Source of the DNA: Meloidogyne chitwoodi | Lineage: Eukaryota > Nematoda > Chromadorea > Rhabditida > Meloidogynidae | DNA: 64,000 nucleotides | NCBI GenBank assembly: GCA_015183035.1 | Contig: JACZZP010000012.1 | Location: forward strand, 2,170,001 to 2,234,000 | Reading direction: 5' to 3' | Part shown: positions 1 through 17,439 of the stretch, piece by piece | Layout of the letters: every line of letters starts with the position of its first letter | Numbering within the stretch: the first letter of the stretch is position 1 | Notes under the pieces: model-generated | Database searches by the model: none | What the model was told of the DNA's origin: nothing | The model's input: only the letters and a program-made list of their open reading frames with translations | Translations under genes and position numbers: made by a program

Positions 1-1562
1 TAATTTGACAGCTCCTCTTTTACAAGAATTGGGAAAATTTAGAGGAATATTAAATACAGCAGCTAATGCAGATTCAACTGTTAGAAATAAATTTGAGCAA
101 AATAAAAAAGGAATGGAATTGCTTAGTTTGACTGAGGTTTTTTTAAATTAATTTTGATTTTTTTGAGCTAAAATTTATCAAAAAAGAAGCTAACTTTTTT
201 TTTAGAATGAATTAAAATTATCAATTCCTGGTATTGGAAATAATCAAGGATCATCTAATAATTCTCCAACTATTCAAAAATTGCGAAGTTTGATGAATCA
301 AATTCAGGAAATTAAAGTTGGAAGAGAAGAAATTGAAAAGGAATTGAAAAAGGTTTTTTTCTTCTTTTAAATTTTTATTTTAAAAAATCTTTTCAATAAA
401 ATGACAGATTCGTTGTGATATGAGCAATGATTTTTCCAAAGCTTTGTCAGAAACTGGTGTTGTCAATGAAGAAAAGCTTAGTTCTGAAAAGATTTTGGAT
501 CTTTTCAAACCTTTACGTGACAGAGTTGAATCTTCAATTAAAAGACAAGATTCTGTTATGGAAGAAGTTCAGCAATATTATAAGAAATTCTCTGAAGAAC
601 GACAATCTACTGGAGGTGCTGAACGTGAAAATTTCTTGAAAGGATTGGCTACTGCTTTTGATAAATTTTTTGTACTTCAAGGGGATTTAAATGAAGGGAC
701 CAAGGTTTTTTTAATATAAAAAGTATTTTTGAGTTTAATTTTTTTTAGTTTTACAATGATTTGACACCCGTTTTGGTTCGATTGCAGCAGAAAATTTCTG
801 GTTTTATTTTTTATTTCTAAACTTTAAATTCTAATTTATTTATTTTTTCAAAGATTTTTGCTTTGCTCGTCAGACTGAAAAAGAAGATTTAATGAAGCAA
901 GTTCAACAAAATATTGTCTCTACTGGAAGTGGTGGTGGTGGTGCCTTGCCTGGAAAGAATGCTCCTCCTCCTCGCCCACCTCCTCCTATTCAGCCTCCTG
1001 TTACACAAACATATCAACAGACTCAAGGTTTTTTTCTTTAATATTTTTAAATAACATTGACTATAGATCGGATAAACGTGTCGGTCAGTTTTTTCTGTAA
1101 AACTGAAGCTGACCTAGTCGATCTCTAATTTAACTTTTATATTTATTAAAAATATATCATTTAGCACCTTTTCATCAAATGCAACCACAACCGCAAATAG
1201 GAATGCAACAACAACAACCTTATCAACAAGGACAGTATCAACAACAACAACAAACTCCAAATCCTTATATGCCATATGGTTTTTTTAAAAGTTTAAATTT
1301 AATTTAAATATTATTTTTTAAGCTCCATATCCTTATGGTGTTCCACCTCAACAACAACAAGCTCAGATGGGTGGTTATAATAATACTCCATATCCAGTTC
1401 AATATCCAGTTTTGTTTTTTATAAAATATATAATAATATTTATTTATTATTTTAAAGGGAACATATCCAGGCGCTTTTCCACAGCAACAATTTGGTGCCT
1501 TTCCACCACCACCAAACTATAATCAACAACAATCTAATAATCCAACTAATCCATTTCAATAA
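1..1562 (+). CDS. alx-1: ALIX / PDCD6IP homolog (C-terminal part)
   Basis: ALIX is a cytoplasmic adaptor that links ESCRT-III to cargo and membranes in multivesicular body sorting, budding and cytokinesis. The reading frame is open from base 2, so the gene begins before the window. Exons read by eye: 1-136, 206-352, 408-704, 749-800, 854-1027, then three Gln/Pro-rich exons ending at TAA 1560-1562, with consistent phases. The first exons match the helical V domain (LTAPLLQELGKFRGIL, then ILDLFKPLRDRVESS and FFVLQGDLNEGTKFYNDL). The tail is the usual Pro-rich region (APPPRPPPPIQPP) followed by Gln/Tyr/Pro repeats ending NNPTNPFQ. The Bro1 domain must lie upstream of the window. The long Gln runs are lineage-specific low complexity. 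Family assignment is firm; the symbol follows the C. elegans ortholog. Confidence 0.9.
1065..1124. repeat. Intronic stem-loop in ALIX gene
   Basis: Inside an ALIX intron, AGATCG (1065-1070) and GGTCAG (1083-1088) pair with CTGACC (1109-1114) and CGATCT (1119-1124). A further TCAGTTTT/AAAACTGA pairing competes in the loop. It is a hairpin of about 60 bases, probably a small foldback element. A microRNA precursor is possible but the stem is interrupted. Confidence 0.5.
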
Positions 1563-1835
1563 AATAGATAAATAAAAGGGAAAGTATTATTTTATATAAA
1601 ATTGGAAAGATTATTTTTTATTTGATCTTAAATATTTTTTTTTTATTTTAATTTTTCTACGCAGAGATTTTGAGTATTTTAAGTTTTTCTTTCTACTTAT
1701 ATGTGTATTTATAAATTAATTGACTTTATTTTATTATTTTTTAAATTTTATTCATATATATTTTTGAATTTATTTATATTTTGAACTTTTTTAAACTAAT
1801 TTTTAATTTAAATTCAACTTATTTAAATTTTAAAG

Positions 1836-2656
1836 ATGTTATTGGCATCAATTGGAAGATTTTCCAATTATTTATTTTTGACTCAAAGTTTGGTTCCTTC
1901 AAAAATCAAAATTTTGTTCAATCAAAGCCAACTGAAAAGACTTGGAATTATTAGAAGTTTTGCTTCTGCTGAGAACTCAAACAATGCAGATCACGACAAG
2001 CTTTTTAAAAAAATTGATTTGGAAGTGAGAGGACATGATCAAGAAGTTCTTTCATCGTACATTACGTTTGTTAATGTTAGTTTATTATTTTTAATTTTTT
2101 TTGGACATCTCTGTTTTTCGGGTTAATCCTTTAATTTTTATTATCCTTTTAATTAAAAGTTTACGTTTTTTTATTGTAGTCGCTGTGGTGTAGTCAGTTA
2201 AGCGGTAGTTTTATTCTTGTAGGTTGTGGGTTCGAATCCCAGTGGTGGAAAAGAATTTTATTTTAACAAAGAATTTTAAATAAGTTGTTTCTAAAGTTTT
2301 CTTTTTAGTTTTTTTAATTAAAATAATATTTAGAATTTTTAAAAAATAATCACTTTTATTTTTTCTAGAATGTCTGCGATCATTTGAACATTGAAAAATC
2401 TGAGGTTACACAACCTCCACAACTTAGATGGCTTTTGACTACTCTGCGAGATAAATTTGCAAAAAAGAAGTATAAAGTTCAATATGAGTCACGTACATAT
2501 ATTAAGATGATGAACGTGAAATATTTGACTGGAAGTACTGCTAGTGCTTTTCTTGAATATATTGAAAGAAATATTCCTGAAGGAGTGGCTATGAAAGTTA
2601 CATATACAGAAATATGTAATTTACCTAAGACGATAACTTCTTCATCTCAACAATAG
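1836..2656 (+). CDS. mrps-10: Mitochondrial small-subunit ribosomal protein uS10m
   Basis: Component of the mitochondrial 28S ribosomal subunit. Two exons, 1836-2075 and 2369-2656, join in phase 0 to give 175 residues. The first 45 or so residues are basic and Ser-rich and look like a mitochondrial targeting sequence. The S10 fold then starts at LEVRGHDQEVLSSYITFVNN and continues through PPQLRWLLTTLRDKFAKKK and the second strand-helix unit around YIERNIPEG. Length agrees with nuclear-encoded S10m. The intron holds a tRNA-like element on the same strand. It follows the ALIX stop by 273 bp in the same direction, so an operon is conceivable but the sequence gives no direct sign of one. Confidence 0.85.
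2179..2248 (+). repeat. tRNA-like element in mrps-10 intron
   Basis: A-box-like GTGGTGTAGTCAGTTAAGCGG is followed by a perfect B-box (GGTTCGAATCC, 2229-2239). The acceptor arms do not pair well and the anticodon arm is degenerate, so this is a tRNA-derived element or pseudo-tRNA rather than a working tRNA. It has the same orientation as its host gene and shares GTCGCT..TGGTG with the element at 14521. Confidence 0.6.
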
Positions 2657-2793
2657 TTGTTTAATTATTTATTTTTGATAAATTTTGTTTTTTAAAGTAT
2701 TTTTTATATAATTTTTATCTGTTTTTTTAAATCTCCAATTTTTCTTAAAAATCACTATGTTGGATATAGGAATTTTAGACACTGTTGTTTTTG

Positions 2794-3005
2794 CTCTTTT
2801 TCTCTGTACCTGTTTTACTCCCCATTTAAAAGTTTTTAGTTCAGTTTTATAGGGTAAAAAATTTTGGGGGTGGGTGGGAGGGCCACACACATCCCCCCAT
2901 TATGGCACGACTCCGGCCGCCCGCCCACCCTCTCGTTTTTTTAACCCTATAAAACAAAAAAATTTACTTTTAAATGGGAAGTAGAACAGGTACAGAGAAA
3001 AAGAG
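2794..3005. mobile_element. Foldback MITE-like element with GC-rich core
   Basis: A left arm starting CTCTTTTTCTCTGTACCTG at 2794 is repeated inverted as CAGGTACAGAGAAAAAGAG ending at 3005; the arms (about 60 bases each, imperfect inside) also share CCATTTAAAAG and TTTTATAGGGT. The centre is GC-rich and again inverted (GGGTGGGTGGGAGGG against CCGCCCGCCCACCC). The run GGGGGTGGGTGGGAGGG at 2866-2882 fits the G-quadruplex pattern. No transposase is present, so if mobile it is non-autonomous. It lies between the convergent ends of mrps-10 and rabphilin. Confidence 0.65.
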
Positions 3006-3395
3006 TAAATGAAAAATAGTACACACCAATGAAATAGCAAAAAAATTCAATTTATTAAAAATATTTCCAAGTCCTAAAATCGATATAAGAAGTTGTAAAA
3101 AAAATAAATGAAATTATACATTGGAAAAATGAGAAATAGAGTTAGCAAAGATAAAAAGAAGAATGTCGCCATTAAGAAAATTTTTAAAAATGTTAGAGAA
3201 TTTTCGATTTTTATGTTAGAGTGAGGTAAGGTGAGCCAACACAATTATAGAAAAGAAAAATTAGAGACGCATAAAAACTGGCACAAAATTATACATTGGA
3301 AATTTGAGAAATAGTGTTAGCAGAGATAAAAATATACTCTAACTTTTCAAAAAAGCTACTCAAAGTTTCAAAATCGATACAAATCAATATATCGA

Positions 3396-3610
3396 TTTTC
3401 ACAAAAATATAAATTTCCAAAAATTTTCCTAATTCGAGATCATTCGAGACAATCAATAAAATCGATATATTGATTTTTTCAAAAATATAAATTTTCTAAA
3501 AATATTCTTTATTCGAGATTATTCGAGACAATCAATAAAATCGATATATTGATTTTTTCAACAATATAAATTTTCTAAAAATATTTCCAAGTCAGAAAAT
3601 CAATATATTG
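3396..3610. repeat. 79-bp tandem repeat
   Basis: The phrase ATTCGAGA..ATTCGAGACAATCAAT followed by AAATCGATATATTGATTTTTTC recurs with a spacing of 79 bases (3432 and 3511), with a degenerate third copy to about 3610. AT-rich, no coding potential. The stretch 2657-2793 and the remaining bases around these repeats show nothing else. Confidence 0.7.
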
Positions 3611-3640
3611 ATTCACAAAAAGACTGAATAACAATTTTTA

Positions 3641-3744
3641 ATACAGTAAGAAATTATTTTCTCCTTTTGAAACGGCTTTTAATAATTTTATCATTTCTTT
3701 AAAGCCGTTTCATCGCCATTTAAAAAGTCATTTCTTCACTGTAT
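3641..3744. mobile_element. 104-bp foldback mini-element
   Basis: Ends ATACAGTAAGAAAT and ATTTCTTCACTGTAT are inverted copies, and an inner perfect 11-bp stem GAAACGGCTTT / AAAGCCGTTTC follows. Flanks are T-runs ending in A, compatible with a short target duplication but not decisive. Confidence 0.55.
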
Positions 3745-3835
3745 TTTTTATTAATTCCTGCTAAAAACAAAAATTTATTTATCGAATAAAGGCACAAAAT
3801 AATAAATATATTACAATAAAAACAATTAAATTTTC

Positions 3836-9694
<5,859 letters not shown>

Positions 9695-11512
9695 TTTTTA
9701 ATAAAATAAAAAATATTTAAATATATTTTAAAAAAATAATATTTAAAAACTTTAATAAATTCTTTAAAAAAAATAAAATAAATTTAAATGTGAATAATAT
9801 TTTAATTTTTACGACAAATAATTTAAAAATAAAAAAAACCTTGAGAATAAATTTAAAAAATAATATTAAAAAAACCTTATTTTTAATAAAAATTTAAGCA
9901 AAAGATTAATTGCATTGGGACAAATAATAAATAAATATATTTTTTAATTTATTTTAAAATTAAAAAATATATAATTTATAGTAAAAATAAATCAAAAAAA
10001 ATGTAAAGAATGCCAAGAAATTAAAACAAAAAAAATAAAATAAATGTAAAAAAGACAAGAAAAAATTAAAAAAAAAATTATTATAATATCCTTTAATTAG
10101 TATTTTTTTAAATATATGAATTAATTAATTAAGACAAACAAAAAATTAAAAATAAATTTAAAAAAAATAATAAGAGAAAAATAGGATAATTTTTTAAATT
10201 ATTTATAGCCAAAATTTAAAAAATAAAATTAAAAATAATCGATTAAAATTTTTAGTTTTAAGATAAAAGGAAATAAGGAAAAGCCAAGAATATATTTTAC
10301 GGCACACAAGAAGAAAATGAGAAAAGGGAAAATAAATAAAAAAGTGAAAGGCACAAATAAATGAAAAATAGACACAATTACATACATTTATTTTCTCTCT
10401 TTCTCTATACACTTTTTATTATTTTCAATGTATTTTCTCTCTTTACACATATATTCTGGTTTTGTTTTGTTTCTCTCTATTCTTTTTGTATTTTTCAGTG
10501 TTTTTTCATTGTATATTTTTTTGACTCTCTAACGTTTTTACTTTTATTTGTTTCTTTCATGTTTTTCTCTTTTTCTTTTCTCTCTATTATTTAAATTAAA
10601 CTATTACACTAATTCTACTACATGCCGTTGCGCATGAAAGAAAATACCAACATTTAATTTTTTTAAAAAAAGCTACTACTTATTTTCTCTTTGCCATTTT
10701 TTGGACCTAAAAAGCTTTAACAAAATCAATTTAATAAAAAGCTTAATATAAAATATATAAATTTCCTTCAAATGGCAACGTAAAATGAAAGAAAAAAAGT
10801 GCAGAACACGGGGAAGATAAATATATATAAATAAATAAATATTAATAAAAACGGAAGAAAAAAAAATTAAAAAAATATATTTGTTTAAAAAGGACAAAAA
10901 TAAAAATTTAAGGGAACACACCCTCCACTTAAAAGAGTACAAAATTAAATTTAAAAAAAATCCCAATAAATCACTAAACCAACAAAATAAAATAAAAACT
11001 AATTAAAATAAAAAATATTATTATTATTATACCATTAAATAATAATTCTATGGGAGAGTTTTCTTTAAAATAAAAATTTATTTATGGTAGTAATACTTCC
11101 GCATGAGAGAAAATATAGTAAAGATATTTTTAAATATAGCTTTATTTGTGCAAAAAAAAATAAAAAAATCTTTAAACCCAAAAATTATATAAAATAAAAA
11201 AGAGAAAACAGGCTAACAAATATAAAATGACAGTAAATATTAATAAAATAAATTTATTTATAAAATTTCTCATAAAAGAGAAGTACTACTGTGTGTAGAG
11301 AAAAATAGATTTTAAGTGACAAAAATACAAAAACAGAAATTGTATTTTTCAAAAATAAAAAACATAAACTTTAAAAAAAATCAGAATTTGTTTCAGAACA
11401 TGTGTTTTTCAAATGTTTTAAAAAACAAATAAAAAACCAGAACTTTTATGTATTTTTAACAAACAAGAAATCAGAATTTTTTCTATTTGTGTTTTAAAAT
11501 ACACAAACTTAC
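9695..11512. other. AT-rich stretch without recognisable exon
   Basis: Poly-A/T-rich sequence between the outer rabphilin first exon and the coding block at 11513. Open frames here are AT-rich noise. If the 11513 exon splices into rabphilin, this is intron; otherwise it is promoter. Confidence 0.4.
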
Positions 11513-14431
11513 CAACACATTGTTCATTCTGAGCTTGAAAAAAAGCTTTAGACAAACGTCTAACTAAAATAGCAGAAGATTCTGTTAAAGTTGTTAAAAT
11601 ATTTGTTGCTGTAATTAACCCATCAGTTTCTTCAGTAATATTTTTATTTGTTATGGGTGACGATAAAAATGATGTAGTAGAGGGAATAATATTATTTAAT
11701 GATAATATTGAAGGACGGGGAAAATAATTAATAAAAGAAAATTCTGATGAATTTGGCATTTTTTTAATTAATTTATTTGACCTCAAAATAAATTAATTTT
11801 TAAAAAATAAATAAATAAAATTTTTAAAAAATAAAAAGTGTCAAAAACATAAATAAAATGAGAGAAAAAAATCAATTTAAAAAAATAAAAATATTGGCGT
11901 TCAAATTAGTAAAAAAAAAATAAAAAAATGTTCGGATCTCCCCTATTTTTTACTAATTAATTTAAAAAAGGAAAAAAAAATATTTAAAAAATCTATTTGT
12001 TTCTATTTTTTAAATTTTCTCACGATTGGAAGGAAAAATGAAGAAAAAAAGTATTAAAATATTAAATGTCCAAAAAAGAAAAGCACAAAATAAATTAAAA
12101 AAATACTAAAAATATAAATTAAAAAATATTTTTAAAATAAAAGTCTCATAATTTTTTAAAATTATTTTTAACTAATTTTAAAGAGGTGATTATTGGAAAA
12201 AAAAGATTGAAAATATCCAAAAATCAGTAAAATTAAAGAAAAAAATAAAAAAAAATTGAATTTGATAAGAAAATTTCTGTCTTTTAAAAGAATAAAAATA
12301 AAAAAAATTTAAATAAAAAATATTAAAAAAGGTAAAAAAGTATATAAGAATAAAAATAAATAAAATATAAAAAAATAAATGCTAAAGCAATTTTGAGACA
12401 CTTGATGCGCCATTTCTCTTCAAAAAATTTTTCTATTGAAAGGAAGGCTATTCAAAAAAAAATAAAAAAGTAAATTATGTAGAATAAAAAGACAGTCCTT
12501 TTCCATAAAAAAAAAACAAATTTCTTCCTTCCTTTCATTTTTATTATTCAAAGAAAATAAATAAATTTGGTAATTTATTTTCTTTTTTAAAGAGTTATAG
12601 GAAAGAATATTACAAAAGAATTTAAAAAAAGAATTTAAAAAAAGAACAGCCAAAACAATTTAAAAAAAGAAAAATGTTCACAAAATTTATAGCCTTTCAA
12701 CTCTTTTTTGGTAAAAATAGACAAAATATCCTGTCTTTAAAAACCCTCAAAAACAACAATCTTTTTTAATTTTAAAAATACCCTTAATTAAAAAAAAAGA
12801 AAAACAAACGTGAAGGAGAAGAAGAAGAACTATTCCGACGTTCATCTGTTTGTTGAATTTTCTTCTCTGGAGTCTGTTCAACAGAACCTTCTTTTTTTGA
12901 TATTTCAGCAGTAGATTCCTTTAAACAATTTATTTACAATTAATATTTAAATTTTTAAAAAAACCTTGTGTTGCTGTTGTTTATAAAATGTCAAATTATT
13001 TTCATTCGTCTCTGAATTTATCACAGAATTTTGAGATCCTTTTTTGCTTAAATCAGAATTTTGTAGTTGTTCTCCTAATGAAGAAGATAAAAGACTTGTT
13101 GGTGCTGAAGCATTTGAATCTAAAAAAGAAAATGTTTTTTTCTTTAATGTCAAGGATTGAAAGGTAAGAAAATCCCATCTTTCTGGGTCGAGGATCGCTG
13201 GGAATCCCCTCAAAGTAATATTAAAATGTTAGGTTCAAATATTAAAAAATAATAAAAACCTGTTTGAGCCAGAGCTTTCTTACTTCCTGGACTATTATAA
13301 CGCAATGTTCGTCTAAATGAAGAACACAAACGTGAAGAACGAGAAACTTTTCTTTGTGGAGATAATGAAGGTGAAGAATTATAACCAATATTATTAGAAG
13401 TAACAGCAGCAGAAGGTGTAGAATTTGACATTGGACGAATATTTAATGTTTTTGTTGAATTTCCTCCAGGAGAAAAAGGAATAAATTGAGGAGAAGAACC
13501 AGAATCTCTTATTTGTTTTGCTGACACTTTAAAAAATAAATAAAATTAAACAAAACAAATTATTTAACGTTAATTAAAATTGAAATTCTTTCATTTTTTT
13601 AGCACAAATTTTTTACAATTTTTATAAAGACAAACAAAACTATATAAGAAAAATAAATGAAAAAATGAAAAAACAAAAAAAAATCATAAAAAAGAATATT
13701 AAAAATTAATTACAAAAAATGAAGTTATATTCCTATGGGAAATTAAGTTATATATAATGTTCAAAATATTCTAAAAGAATATCCAGTTTTTAAGGAAAAA
13801 AAATTTAAAGTAATCTAATTACAAGAAAATTAAAAATGATGGACAAAATGTCAGTAAACTAAAATAAGACAAAATGTCACACAACAAAAAGGACAGAAGG
13901 GAAAAATTGGACAAAAAATCTCGCATTTTTGTTGTAATTTTATAGCAAAACAAGAAAATAAATAAACAAAACATCTGGTTAGTTTTATGGAAAATGGAGA
14001 TTAGTTAAAAAAGTAAGGAGAAAGTGAAAGGATATTTATTTATATTTTTTAATAAAAAATTGTCCTTTTTGTTCGCGCAATTTAAAAAGTAATATGAGAG
14101 AAAATTACTTAATAAATGTGTGGGAGAAAAATATTATTAAAATATAATTGATACTAATTGTTTTATGACATTAAAGTCTTGTACAAAAATTGTAAAATTG
14201 TCTGGGATTTTTGCCCAAATATTTTAAAAAATAATTAATCTCCTATATCTTTATTAAAAAAATAATACATGCAGCAGCAGCCATAGAAGAAGGTAACAAC
14301 TGCAAACGATTACTAAAATCAGCGCATGAATGTGCTCTAGCAGGCACAAGTTTTAATAATTGTGGATGTCGTTTTTTGTATAATGTTGATGTTGATAATA
14401 ATGTTGTAGAATCATTACTTCCAATGCTCAT
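11513..14431 (-). CDS. Ser-rich N-terminal coding block; possible long rabphilin start
   Basis: I do not recognise a family. ATG 14431 opens MSIGSNDSTTLLSTST. Exons join in phase by eye: 14269-14431 (phase 1), about 13260-13521 (LSAKQIRDSGSSPQF..., ending ALAQT), a Ser/Gln exon starting DSNASAPTSL, an exon ESTAEISKKEGSVEQTPEKK (about 12806-12920), then an exon ending FFQAQNEQCV at 11513 with donor GTAAGT. About 330 residues, Ser/Thr/Asn-rich and basic, with patches such as SRSSRLCSSFRRTLRYNSP that resemble phosphorylation or 14-3-3 sites. No stop is present: the last exon ends in phase 1 and needs a downstream partner. The next compatible acceptor I can see is rabphilin's second exon at about 9228, also phase 1. 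It may therefore be an N-terminal extension of rabphilin, or a separate gene whose 3' part I missed. Confidence 0.5.
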
Positions 14432-14520
14432 TTTTTTAAATTATTTTTTATTATTATTAAACCTGAAAAATTAAAAAATAAATAATAAAAATGAATAAAG
14501 AAGGGCAAAAAAAGGATTTT

Positions 14521-14590
14521 ACCACCAACAGGATTCGAACCTTGAAGCCACTTCAGATGCTAAACCACTAAGCCACCAAAGCGACACCCT
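14521..14590 (-). repeat. tRNA-like element upstream of Ser-rich exon
   Basis: Minus-strand TGGCTTAGTGGTTTAGC (A-box) and GGTTCGAATCC (B-box, 14531-14541), 90 bp upstream of ATG 14431. The anticodon stem pairs as TGAAG/CTTCA with only three loop bases, so it cannot be a normal tRNA. Confidence 0.6.
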
Positions 14591-14599
14591 AGTTTCTCT

Positions 14600-15364
14600 T
14601 TTACAGGATTTTAACACTTCGAAAAATGGAAAATTAACCAAATAAATACACTTTATAAAAATGAAATATCGATTATCACTACAGAAAAAATATAATTTTT
14701 TGGGTAAGCTTTTTAAAAGAACAAAAAAAATAAAAGTTTTTACACTTGAATGCATTTAAAAAACAAGAAGGAAATCCCAGTATATTCTCTAATTTATCCT
14801 CACACTTATTTAAACTTTTTGTTCACAACTTTTCCCCCATGAATAGACTTTTCACAAGAACATAAAAAAAGAAAAGAGAAATTCAAATTGATGGAAAAAT
14901 GTTTAAAAAGGGGAATAACGTTTTTTGAAAGGCAGCAGGATTTTTTTTTGGTTTGTCATTTGAAACTTGACGCCTTTTTGTTAAACAATTTGTAATTGTC
15001 TGAATAAAAAATTAAAAAAAATTAACTAAGAGTGAAAAATTTTTATTGTGCGGTAATCTTTACCCTTGGACTTAAAAAGCAATTAAAAATGAAAAAAAAA
15101 ATGTTTTTTTAAAGGAAGCAATACAAAAAGTAATAATAGATGTAAATGAATAGATATTTATGGATTAAAAAGTCGAAACATTTAACAAGTGTTTCTTTGT
15201 TAAAATATCCCCTAACAATTGATTTTAATTGTTAACACATAAAAATCTAAAAATACAAGAGATTTCTGTAAAAATGGAACTTGACCCTATAATTTAGTTA
15301 CTATATACTTATAAAAAAGGTGGACTTGAGCGAAAAGAAAAAATTACGCTTTAACGGATTAAGT
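14600..15364. other. Non-coding stretch
   Basis: AT-rich flank of the Ser-rich gene. I see no exon, RNA or repeat here. Confidence 0.4.
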
Positions 15365-15551
15365 TAGAGGTCTGAAAGTTTGACATCTTGCTGGGTACTT
15401 TTAATGGGGCATCTGGGAAAAATAAGGATTTTTTGGTACCGTGGTTCCTTGGTACCTAAATCGCGTTGGTCACATGGATATCTCGGAAACGAGGGCAGAT
15501 AGCGGAAAACTTCCGCTGGGAGGCACTTCCGCACCAATAAGCTGATATCGA
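15365..15551. repeat. Dispersed repeat, copy 1
   Basis: Shares about 188 bases with 17873-18060: TTGCTGGGTACTT, then TATCTCGG.AACG.GGGCAGATAGCGGAAAACTT, CTGGGAGGC and GCACCAAT. A weaker third copy lies at 15774-15846. Unknown element type. Confidence 0.6.
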
Positions 15552-16471
15552 ATTTAAAAAAAAAATTTTAAAAATATTAACGGGGAACCCGGTAGGCGCG
15601 AATTCGCAGACGCCCCATATATTCGCCGAGCCATAACTTGATGGGGAATTGATGTAATGAGCTCAAATTCAGAATATAGATGTATCGTCTTAAGATGAAG
15701 GTGCTTTCATCACCAAAAGTTTTGTGACACTCAAATGTAGCACTGAACTGGGTGTTTGGACACTTCAGTGATGGATATCTCGGGAATGAGAAGAGATCGC
15801 AGAAAAGTTCCAACGGTAGAATTTTAAGTTGGAACAAGTAGATATCTTTAAGAAAAAACTCGGATTCGAATTTCGGATTTGAAGGGTAGTTATTGGTCTA
15901 CAAAAATTCAAAATTCCGAAATTTTTTGAGATTGAAAAATTGAAAAGCCTTTAAGGGATATCAATCAGTTGAGAGTGACCTGTCATAAAAGAAGAGAGAA
16001 AATGTGAAGCAAAAAGTTTCTGAAGCAGGGGAAAAAGTGAAGCAAGGGATGAAGCATGCAAAATACAAATTACAAAATTACAAGCCAATATCCATTTATG
16101 TTGATCAATTATTAAATTAAATAATAATTGGTTTGTTGAACAGAAAATAATTGATCAAAATTCAGAAATTTTAAAACATCAATTTGTTCATAAATTGATA
16201 TATTTTTCATATTTTTCTAAAAATATAGAATACAAAATATCAATATTAAATCATTTAATTGAAAAACGCTAATCTTCTTTTTTTATTAAGAATGTCTATT
16301 TTTAAATAAATTGAATTTTTAAAAATTTATTTTTATCAAAGCAATTTTCCCACAATCAAAAAAAAATGTTGAGGTTAAATGCCACAATTTTTTTTACATA
16401 AATTGCTTTCCCTTATACATTTTTTGCCCTTTTTATTTTTTTTAATAAATAATCTTATTTTATATTTTGGA

Positions 16472-16730
16472 AAGGCAGTTTATTGGCAAAAGAAGCAAGA
16501 AAATTTTTTAGACAAATAATTTCTGCACTTGATTTTTGCCATGCACATAATATTTTTTTGTTTTTTTAATTTTTTTTTAATTTTAAGCCATCGTGATTTA
16601 AAAACTGAAAATTTATTACTTGATGAAAGGAATAATATTAAAATTGGTTTTTTAATTAAAAATTTTAATTTAATTGAAAAAAAGATTGCCAATTTTGGAA
16701 TGGGCTTCGCCCGAGGAGAGACATCCATCT
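16472..16730 (+). pseudogene. Fragment of a SAD/BRSK-type protein kinase
   Basis: Reads [20 protein letters not shown] then CHAHNI, an intron, and HRDLKTENLLLDERNNIKI, which is the kinase segment from helix E to the catalytic loop of SAD/BRSK kinases (family form: FCH..ICHRDLKPENLLLDE). Three defects: HRDLKPEN is HRDLKTEN; the next intron has lost a usable donor in phase, so the frame reads through 13 extra codons; the DFG motif is NFG (IANFGMGF). The match stops exactly where the tandem array begins. No other kinase exons are nearby. It keeps introns, so it is a genomic fragment and not a retrocopy. Catalysis would be lost without the DFG aspartate. Confidence 0.75.
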
Positions 16731-17400
16731 GCAATGATGGACCGAGGGCCGAAGGCCCGAGTGTGACACCCATCTGAAATGATGAACGAGGGCCGAAGGC
16801 CCGAGGTGTGACATCCATCTGCAATGATGAAACGAGGGCCGAAGGCCCGAGGAGTCACACCATCTTCATTGAAGAACCGAGGGCCGAAGGCCCGAGGTGT
16901 GACATCCATCTGCAATGATGGAACCGAGGGCCGAAGGCCCGAGGAGAGACATCCATCTGCAATGATGGACCGAGGGCCGAAGGCCCGAGTGTGACACCCA
17001 TCTGCAATGATGAACGAGGGCCGAAGGCCCGAGGTGTGACATCCATCTGCAATGATGAAACGAGGGCCGAAGGCCCGAGGTGTGACATCCATCTGTATTG
17101 AAGAAACGAGGGCCGAAGTCCCGAAGTGTGACATCCATCTGCAATGATGGAACCGAGGGCCGAAGGCCCGAGGAGAGACATCCATCTGCAATGATGGACC
17201 GAGGGCCGAAGGCCCGAGTGTGACACCCATCTGCAATGATGAACGAGGGCCGAAGGCCCGAGGTGTGACATCCATCTGCAATGATGAAACGAGGGCCGAA
17301 GGCCCGAGGTGTGACATCCATCTGTATTGAAGAAACGAGGGCCGAAGTCCCGAAGTGTGACATCCATCTGCAATGATGGAACTGAGGGCGAAGGCCCGAG
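16718..17400. repeat. Tandem array with 229-bp higher-order period
   Basis: About 15 monomers of 44-47 bases, each with core GAGGGCCGAAGGCCCGAG followed by GTGTGACATCCATCTGCAATGATG. Five monomer types repeat as a block: the first base of one type occurs at 16921, 17150 and 17379, exactly 229 apart. The core GGGCC-GAA-GGCCC can fold into a hairpin with a three-base loop. Frames on the minus strand stay open only because the monomers lack stops; 229 is not a multiple of three, so the same DNA is read in all three frames. Confidence 0.85.
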
Positions 17401-17439
17401 TTGATACCATCAGAATGATAAAACATTGGGACAAGGATA

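Noticed and set aside
10203..10966. Several Phe/Leu/Tyr-rich open frames on both strands
   Set aside because: Composition is that of translated poly-A/T; no family resemblance or matching splice sites.
13119..13259. Extra coding exon with GIPSDPRPRKMGF
   Set aside because: No donor follows it; the direct splice from ALAQT to DSNASAP is in phase, so this is intron.
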